Positions 4,990-8,547 of a DNA stretch of 8,547 nucleotides are shown piece by piece. Origin of the DNA: Candidatus Woesearchaeota archaeon (GTDB taxonomy: Archaea > Nanobdellota > Nanobdellia > SCGC-AAA011-G17 > GW2011-AR20). Under the pieces are notes generated by a model. It worked only from the letters and a program-made list of their open reading frames with translations. It did no database searches and was not told where the DNA came from. Where the stretch lies: contig JAGVZJ010000021.1 of assembly GCA_018302725.1 (NCBI GenBank), positions 1 through 8,547 on the forward strand, read 5' to 3'. The translations under genes were made by a program, and so were the position numbers. Within the stretch, counting starts at the first letter, position 1. Each line of letters starts with the position of its first letter.

Positions 4990-6801
4990 ATGAAAATTAT
5001 AAAGAAGTTAGTTCCAGATACTAGTATAATAATTGAAAATCTGGTAAGCAAAAAAATAAGTGAAAAAGAATTCAAAGTAGAGGAAATAATAATTCATGAA
5101 GCAGTTCTATCAGAATTAGAGCATCAGGCCAATGTAGGGAAAGAAATTGGTCATTTAGGTCTGGAGGAAATAAAGAAATTACAAGAATTATCTAAAAAAA
5201 ATAAGTTTAAGATTTCATTCTCAGGAAGAAGACCTGTTGCCTCTGAAATAAGGCATGCTTCTTTAGGAGAGGTAGACGCTTTGATTAGGGATTTAGCTTC
5301 AGAGTTAAATGCAACCTTAATTACAGGAGATAAAGTGCAGAGCAAAGTAGCAGAAGCAAAAGGAATGGATGTAATTTACATAGAGCCTTTAATTAAAATA
5401 AAGCAATTAACAGTTGAAAAGTATTTTGACAGCACCACAATGAGCGTTCACATAAGGGAGGATACAATACCCTATGCAAAAAGAGGAATGCCAGGTTCTT
5501 GGAATGTAGTTAATCTTGAAAAAGATGTAATACCTCAGGAAGCAGTTGAAGAAATAGCAAAGGAAATAGTTGAGGATGCAAAAATAAGTGCTCAGGGATT
5601 CATAGAATCAGAAAGAAGAGGGTCTACAATAATACAGTTAGGAAATTACAGGATATTAATCACAAAACCACCTTTCTCAGATGGGTGGGAAATAACAATT
5701 GTAAGGCCAATTAAGAAAACCACATTAGATGATTACGACTTAAGTGAAAAATTAATGAACAGAATAAAAAACCAAGCAGAAGGAATATTAATTGCTGGTT
5801 CTCCAGGGCATGGAAAATCAACATTTGCAGCTGCCTTGGCAAATTTCTATTCATCCTTAGGAAAGACAGTAAAGACAATTGAAAATCCTAGAGATCTTCA
5901 GGTAGACCAGACTGTAACTCAGTATTCAATTGGTCATGGAAACCCTGTGGAGATTAGGGACACATTACTGCTAAGCAGACCAGACTACACAATGTATGAT
6001 GAAATGAGAAACATTGAAGATTTCAAGCTATTTGCAGACTTAAGATTAGCAGGTATTGGTCTAGCAGGTGTAGTTCATGCAACAAAAGCAGTGGATGCTA
6101 TCCAGAGATTTATTGGTAAGATGGATCTCGGTGTTATTCCCCAGGTTATTGATACAGTCTTGTTTATCCACGGTGGAAAAATCCAGAAAGTTTTGAGCTT
6201 AAAGATGCTTGTTAAAGTCCCAACAGGAATGACAGAAGAAGATTTAGCCAGACCTGTAGTGGAAATAAAGGATTTTGAAACAGGAAAGTTGGAGTATGAA
6301 GTGTACAGTTATGGGGAAGAGACAGTAGTCATTCCTGTAGAAGATATGAAGACTAAAGATCCTATGAAAGAACTAGCCTCAAGACAGGTTGAACGGGAAT
6401 TTTCTAATATTGCAACAGAAATAAAAGCGGAAATGACTGGGAGTAGGAGTGTTACAATTTATGTTCCCGAAGATGAAATTGCAAGGGTTATTGGAAAAGA
6501 CGGGGAGACAATAAAAAGGCTGGAGAAGAAAGTAGGCTTGAGCATAAATGTAGAGCCTTTAAAATATGAGGAAGAAAAAAGAGAAATCTCTTTTGAGGTT
6601 GGAGAAACTAAAAAATGTATTTGTTTCTTTGTAGATGAAAGATTTAGAGGAAGAACTGTAGACATTCACGTAGATGAGGTTTATCTATTCAGCTCAATTA
6701 TTGGCAAAAAAGGAGACATCAATGTCAATAAGAAGAGTAAGTTAGGTAATAATCTAATGAAGATAATTGATCACAAAAGACCAATAAAGATGTTTATATG
6801 A
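4990..6801 (+). CDS. PIN domain-ATPase-KH domain protein (COG1855/PINA-like)
   Basis: This 603-residue protein matches the archaeal PIN-ATPase family (COG1855, 'PilT family ATPase'). The N-terminal PIN nuclease fold has its acidic set visible: D10 in LVPDTS, E42 in LSELEHQ, D96 in GEVDALIRD, D114 in ITGDK. A linker domain with RGSTIIQLGNYRILITKPPFS (210-230) follows. The RecA-like ATPase of the VirB11/PilT type has Walker A GSPGHGKST (270-278) and a Walker B-like YTMYDEMR (333-340). Conserved histidines include H363 in GVVHAT. A KH domain with IGKDGETIKRLE (501-512) comes next, then a short C-terminal domain with a second IGKKG (571-575). A Sulfolobus homologue, PINA, is described as a hexameric ATPase that acts on Holliday junctions; KH and PIN domains also allow an RNA role. 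All motifs are intact. It is transcribed alone, and its last eight bases overlap a convergent small gene. Confidence 0.92.
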   Translation: MKIIKKLVPDTSIIIENLVSKKISEKEFKVEEIIIHEAVLSELEHQANVGKEIGHLGLEEIKKLQELSKKNKFKISFSGRRPVASEIRHASLGEVDALIRDLASELNATLITGDKVQSKVAEAKGMDVIYIEPLIKIKQLTVEKYFDSTTMSVHIREDTIPYAKRGMPGSWNVVNLEKDVIPQEAVEEIAKEIVEDAKISAQGFIESERRGSTIIQLGNYRILITKPPFSDGWEITIVRPIKKTTLDDYDLSEKLMNRIKNQAEGILIAGSPGHGKSTFAAALANFYSSLGKTVKTIENPRDLQVDQTVTQYSIGHGNPVEIRDTLLLSRPDYTMYDEMRNIEDFKLFADLRLAGIGLAGVVHATKAVDAIQRFIGKMDLGVIPQVIDTVLFIHGGKIQKVLSLKMLVKVPTGMTEEDLARPVVEIKDFETGKLEYEVYSYGEETVVIPVEDMKTKDPMKELASRQVEREFSNIATEIKAEMTGSRSVTIYVPEDEIARVIGKDGETIKRLEKKVGLSINVEPLKYEEEKREISFEVGETKKCICFFVDERFRGRTVDIHVDEVYLFSSIIGKKGDINVNKKSKLGNNLMKIIDHKRPIKMFI

Positions 6802-6937
6802 TTCCTGTCCAATATTTCAATATTAAATAAATCACTAAGATAACTAAAGCTATAACTGCCCAATGTATAAGATTTCTTAAAACTGCAAATATAGCGATTA
6901 TGATCAACAAAGCAACTATTATGTACTCTATTATCAT
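6794..6937 (-). CDS. Small two-helix membrane protein, 47 aa
   Basis: The minus strand encodes 47 residues from ATG at 6935-6937 to TAA at 6794-6796. The sequence runs MIIEYIIVALLIIIAIFAV, then LRNLIHW, then AVIALVILVIYLILKYW and TGII. This gives two hydrophobic helices (about 4-19 and 27-42) separated by a short RN loop. It is supported as a real gene by a TATA-like box exactly one leaderless spacing (about 26 bases) upstream of the ATG, and because it fills an otherwise empty gap of about 200 bases. It overlaps the end of the PIN-ATPase-KH gene by eight bases. No family is recognised. A hydrophobic small protein of this type may be a membrane-protein subunit or an uncharacterised integral protein; no function can be assigned. 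Confidence 0.68.
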   Translation of the reverse strand: MIIEYIIVALLIIIAIFAVLRNLIHWAVIALVILVIYLILKYWTGII

Positions 6938-6958
6938 AAACAATGGTTGCTTTAAAAA

Positions 6959-6966
6959 TTATAAAA
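6959..6966 (-). promoter_or_regulatory. TATA-like box of the 47-aa membrane protein
   Basis: On the minus strand this reads TTTTATAA, preceded by GGAAAGGC. It is centred about 26 bases from the ATG at 6937, matching the leaderless spacing of other genes here. It is divergent from the tRNA-Arg promoter immediately to the right. Confidence 0.55.
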
Positions 6967-6980
6967 GCCTTTCCATAATT

Positions 6981-6990
6981 CTTTTAAACT
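6981..6990 (+). promoter_or_regulatory. TATA-like box of tRNA-Arg
   Basis: CTTTTAAACT centred about 27 bases before the first base of tRNA-Arg. It probably also drives the small coding region directly after the tRNA, which has no box of its own at the right distance. Confidence 0.5.
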
Positions 6991-7012
6991 TATTATTTAA
7001 CTCTTATTATGT

Positions 7013-7100
7013 GCCCGGGTAGCTCAGCTTGGATAGAGCACAGCACTCCTACACATGAGGAGTAATGCTGGGGTCGAGGGTTCGAATCCCTTCTCGGGCG
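7013..7100 (+). tRNA. tRNA-Arg(CCU) with a 13-nt intron
   Basis: The cloverleaf is complete once an intron at 7052-7064 is removed. The acceptor stem is GCCCGGG (7013-7019) with CTCGGGC (7093-7099), including one G-U pair; G7100 is the discriminator. The D-stem is GCTC/GAGC, with GG in the loop. The anticodon stem is CAGCA/TGCTG (7041-7045/7066-7070). The spliced loop is CTCCTAA with anticodon CCT (7048-7050), decoding AGG. The variable loop is GGGTC. The T-stem is GAGGG/CCCTT, with T-loop TTCGAAT. CCA is not encoded. A coding region starts 6 nt after the discriminator. Confidence 0.94.
7052..7064 (+). other. Minimal tRNA intron at canonical position 37/38
   Basis: The anticodon stem is the outer helix. 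CTCC (7046-7049) pairs with GGAG (7059-7062) as the 4-bp central helix. TAC (7050-7052) and TAA (7063-7065) are the two 3-nt bulges. Cutting after the second base of each bulge removes 7052-7064 and leaves a normal seven-base loop. Only six bases (ACATGA, 7053-7058) remain inside the central helix, so there is no inner intron helix: a relaxed BHB and a very short intron. Confidence 0.88.
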
Positions 7101-7106
7101 TTCAAA

Positions 7107-7262
7107 ATGTCAAGAAACCCTTTCGAATTCATAATGAGGTTATTCTTAATAACCATGTTTATCGGAGTACTATTTGCGCTAAAATCTTTGACTATTTCAA
7201 CACTATTTGGAATTTTAGCATTATTTGTAGTTTTGAGCTTATGGTTCACAGTATCTGGATAA
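7107..7262 (+). CDS. Small two-helix membrane protein, 51 aa
   Basis: The ATG at 7107 opens a 51-residue frame, MSRNPFEFIMRLFLITMFIG... to ...LWFTVSG, ending at TAA 7260-7262. Two hydrophobic helices are predicted (about 10-24 and 29-48), linked by the short KSLTIS loop. The frame also extends upstream into tRNA-Arg from an ATG at 7065, but that part translates tRNA T-arm sequence (GSRVRIPSRAF) and is not accepted. The start is 6 nt after the tRNA discriminator and lacks its own TATA-like box, so it is probably co-transcribed with the tRNA and released by tRNA 3' processing. An internal ATG at 7134 is an alternative start. The MFS promoter overlaps its last bases. No family is recognised. Confidence 0.68.
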   Translation: MSRNPFEFIMRLFLITMFIGVLFALKSLTISTLFGILALFVVLSLWFTVSG

Positions 7263-7263
7263 A

Positions 7264-7270
7264 TTTATAA
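7264..7270 (+). promoter_or_regulatory. TATA-like box of the half-size MFS gene
   Basis: TTTATAA centred 26 bases before the ATG at 7293, predicting a leaderless mRNA. It begins immediately after the preceding stop codon. Confidence 0.6.
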
Positions 7271-7292
7271 GTAAGTTAACCATCTTCAATTT

Positions 7293-7859
7293 ATGAAAAG
7301 AGGTACAGCTTTACTTCTATTGGCTGATAGTTGGTTTAACCTTGCATTAGGTATGCTTGGTCCAATCTATGCTTTGTTTGTACAAGAAATAGGCGGAGAT
7401 TTACTTGATGCAAGCTTAGCTTATTTTATATTTATGATCACTTCTGGGATTGTTATCTACATAGTTGGATTATGGGAGGATAAATTTGACCATAAAGAGA
7501 AGTTTATAATCGCAGGCTATTTCTTAAGCTCAATTGGAGTCGCTCTATACTTATTTGTAAATAACATTACCATGCTCTTTTTGACTCAGATAGTTCTTGG
7601 GATTGCTCAAGCTTTATTAACTCCTGCTTATAATGCACTATACACTCATTACTTGGACAAAAATAAAGAGGCCTCTGAATGGGGGGCTATGAGTTCAACA
7701 TGGTATGTTGTTACTGGACTAGCAGCAATCGCTGGAGGATTTATCGCAAATTCATTTGGATTTAAAACTTTATTTGTAGTTATGTTCTTTGTGTCATTAA
7801 TATCTTCATTTATGTCCTTAAGTCTGCTAAAAAGAAAGAAGCTTATGAAAAAGTTATAA
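7293..7859 (+). CDS. Half-size MFS-type membrane protein (six transmembrane helices)
   Basis: This 188-residue integral membrane protein matches the N-terminal half of a major facilitator superfamily transporter. Six hydrophobic helices lie at roughly 5-30, 39-60, 70-90, 92-114, 132-154 and 156-178. Between helices 2 and 3 is GLWEDKFDHKEK (59-70), a version of the MFS motif A loop (G-x-x-x-D-K/R-x-x-R/K-R/K). LGIAQALLTPAYNALYTHY (102-120) fits the helix 4-5 region. Ordinary MFS proteins have 12 or 14 helices and about 400 residues. This gene has its own leaderless promoter and ends cleanly in a basic tail (KRKKLMKKL), and the next gene is an unrelated nucleotidyltransferase with its own promoter. 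It therefore looks like a natural half-transporter rather than a recent truncation. The substrate is unknown; drug- or sugar-efflux-like families are the nearest in style. To transport, it would probably have to dimerise. Confidence 0.82.
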   Translation: MKRGTALLLLADSWFNLALGMLGPIYALFVQEIGGDLLDASLAYFIFMITSGIVIYIVGLWEDKFDHKEKFIIAGYFLSSIGVALYLFVNNITMLFLTQIVLGIAQALLTPAYNALYTHYLDKNKEASEWGAMSSTWYVVTGLAAIAGGFIANSFGFKTLFVVMFFVSLISSFMSLSLLKRKKLMKKL

Positions 7860-7864
7860 CAAGC

Positions 7865-7873
7865 TTTTTAACT
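7865..7873 (+). promoter_or_regulatory. TATA-like box of the RfaE2-like gene
   Basis: TTTTTAACT centred 26 bases before the ATG at 7895, six bases after the MFS stop codon. The T-run could also help end the MFS transcript. Confidence 0.5.
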
Positions 7874-7894
7874 ATATCTCTATTCCATTTTTCT

Positions 7895-8395
7895 ATGGGT
7901 GTCATAGTAAATTCAAGAGAGGAGTTAAAAAGGATAGTTGATTCTTTAAAATCTCAGGGAAAGACAGTAGTAACTACAAATGGGGTATTTGATATTCTGC
8001 ATGTTGGGCATTTAAGGATTCTAAAAAAAGCAAGAGAGCTTGGAGATGCTTTAATAGTGTTATTAAATTCTGATTCTTCTGTTAAACAATTTAAAGGTGA
8101 TAAAAGACCAATACATCCTGAACAGGAAAGAGCAGAGATTCTGTCACATTTAAATTCAGTAGATTACATTACCCTTTTCTCAGAAGACACCCCCTTAAAT
8201 TTACTGAAATTTCTACAGCCAGATATTCATACAAAAGGTGGAACATTCATCTCAGAAAGAATAAAAGAAGAGAAAGAGTTGCTTGAATCCTGGGGTGGTC
8301 AATTCAAAACATTAGAACTAGAAGAAGGATACTCTTCTACAAATGTAATCCAAAAAGTATTGGAAGTTTACTCTGACCAGCCAAATAAGCCTTGA
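7895..8395 (+). CDS. RfaE2/HldE-type sugar-phosphate nucleotidyltransferase
   Basis: This 166-residue protein is a cytidylyltransferase-fold enzyme of the RfaE domain II type. The family joins a nucleotide to a sugar 1-phosphate: ADP to D-glycero-D-manno-heptose 1-phosphate in Gram-negative bacteria, with other family members using other sugars or nucleotides. Motifs in order are TNGVFDILHVGHLRILKKA (28-46), containing the HxGH nucleotide-binding signature (HVGH, 36-39); LLNSDSSVKQFKGDKRPI (56-73); ERAEIL (78-83); SVDYITLFSEDTPLNLLKFLQPDIHTKGG (88-116); and EGYSSTNVIQKV (144-155), equivalent to the family's C-terminal G-x-S-T-T segment. It is a stand-alone domain without the ribokinase-like RfaE1 part, at the usual length for that arrangement. 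No other heptose gene is nearby, so the true substrate is open. A gene with a Shine-Dalgarno sequence follows 29 bases later, probably on the same mRNA. Confidence 0.88.
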   Translation: MGVIVNSREELKRIVDSLKSQGKTVVTTNGVFDILHVGHLRILKKARELGDALIVLLNSDSSVKQFKGDKRPIHPEQERAEILSHLNSVDYITLFSEDTPLNLLKFLQPDIHTKGGTFISERIKEEKELLESWGGQFKTLELEEGYSSTNVIQKVLEVYSDQPNKP

Positions 8396-8411
8396 AAAAG
8401 CTTTTACATAA

Positions 8412-8418
8412 GGGAGGT
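8412..8418 (+). promoter_or_regulatory. Shine-Dalgarno sequence of the Rieske-type gene
   Basis: GGGAGGT, complementary to the 3' end of 16S rRNA, ends six bases before the ATG at 8425. It is the only strong SD sequence at a gene start in the window. This suggests the gene is an internal cistron translated from the RfaE2-like mRNA, and it fixes the start. Confidence 0.75.
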
Positions 8419-8424
8419 TATAAA

Positions 8425-8547
8425 ATGATAAAAGTTGCATCTAAATCTGAAATAAAAGAAGGACAGATGAAGAAAGTAGAAATACAAGATAAAGAAATAC
8501 TATTAGTTAATGTAAAAGGAAAAATATATGCTATAGAAAACAAATGC
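8425..8547 (+). CDS. Rieske-type [2Fe-2S] ferredoxin, N-terminal part (runs off window)
   Basis: The 41 visible residues begin MIKVASKSEIKEGQMKKVEI and end at VKGKIYAIENKC. This matches the N-terminal strands of small Rieske-type ferredoxins and of the ferredoxin component of dioxygenase systems, where A-I-x-N-x-C leads into the first cluster motif C-x-H. The visible cysteine (residue 41, last codon of the window) would be the first cluster ligand; the histidine should be two residues on, beyond the window edge. These proteins transfer electrons in the cytoplasm. The start is set by the strong SD sequence. The second cluster motif (C-x-x-H) cannot be checked here, so assignment rests on the N-terminal pattern alone. 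Confidence 0.72.
   Translation, partial: MIKVASKSEIKEGQMKKVEIQDKEILLVNVKGKIYAIENKC

Noticed and set aside
6459..6665. Antisense open frame within the KH region of the PIN-ATPase-KH gene
   Set aside because: It lies wholly inside a gene with intact motifs on the other strand and has no features of its own.
7065..7106. An upstream ATG extending the 51-aa membrane protein into tRNA-Arg
   Set aside because: The extension encodes GSRVRIPSRAF, the usual accidental translation of a tRNA T-arm; the DNA is explained by the tRNA.
7055..7270. A 71-aa open frame overlapping tRNA-Arg and the small membrane protein in another frame
   Set aside because: It starts inside the tRNA intron, again translates tRNA sequence, and has no coherent protein features compared with the two-helix protein in the accepted frame.
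4913..7275. ATAAGTAA occurring in the hairpin and again near 4516 and 7268 as a dispersed repeat
   Set aside because: An eight-base AT-rich match in an AT-rich window is expected by chance, and the contexts differ.

Overview
The window is AT-rich, gene-dense archaeal chromosome. Three observations support this. Two tRNA genes carry introns bounded by bulge-helix-bulge (BHB) motifs. Almost every transcription unit has a TATA-like box about 26-28 bases upstream of its start, which implies leaderless mRNAs. The proteins are also archaeal in type: an archaeal-type TrmI, a PIN-ATPase-KH protein of the COG1855 kind, and tRNA genes without an encoded CCA end. Short intergenic spaces, several small or reduced proteins (a half-size MFS, a TrmI lacking its N-terminal domain) and a tRNA intron at a non-canonical position would suit a reduced-genome lineage such as DPANN. 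That placement is inference; no marker here settles it.

Layout. 1-336: C-terminal end of a protein with a membrane anchor near its C-terminus. 378-472: tRNA-Gly(UCC) with a 24-nt T-arm intron. 514-2252: a two-gene unit of a PIG-L/LmbE deacetylase and a MurG-like GT-B glycosyltransferase, overlapping by ATGA. 2236-3060 (minus): an unrecognised 274-aa protein, convergent with and overlapping the glycosyltransferase. 3138-3791: tRNA-Leu(CAA) followed 9 nt later by a shortened TrmI-like methyltransferase. 3852-4870: a protein made of six exact 29-residue TPR-like repeats, plus an unrecognised charged helical protein overlapping it by one base. 4910-4945: a perfect 11-bp inverted repeat. 4990-6801: PIN-ATPase-KH protein. 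6794-6937 (minus): a 47-aa two-helix membrane protein too short for routine gene finding. 7013-7100: tRNA-Arg(CCU) with a 13-nt intron, followed 6 nt later by a 51-aa two-helix membrane protein. 7293-7859: half-size MFS protein. 7895-8395: RfaE2/HldE-type nucleotidyltransferase. 8425 to the end: start of a Rieske-type ferredoxin, the only gene here with a strong Shine-Dalgarno sequence.

How the genes may work together. The deacetylase and glycosyltransferase look like successive steps making a glucosamine-containing lipid or glycan. TrmI sits with a tRNA gene and modifies tRNA A57/A58. The repeat protein and its small partner are probably a functional pair. The other genes are independent units. 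No CRISPR array, insertion sequence, rRNA or phage gene is visible. The observations most worth following are the tRNA-Gly T-arm intron, the tRNA genes placed 6-9 nt ahead of coding regions, the domain-stripped TrmI, the half-size MFS, and the unrecognised proteins.
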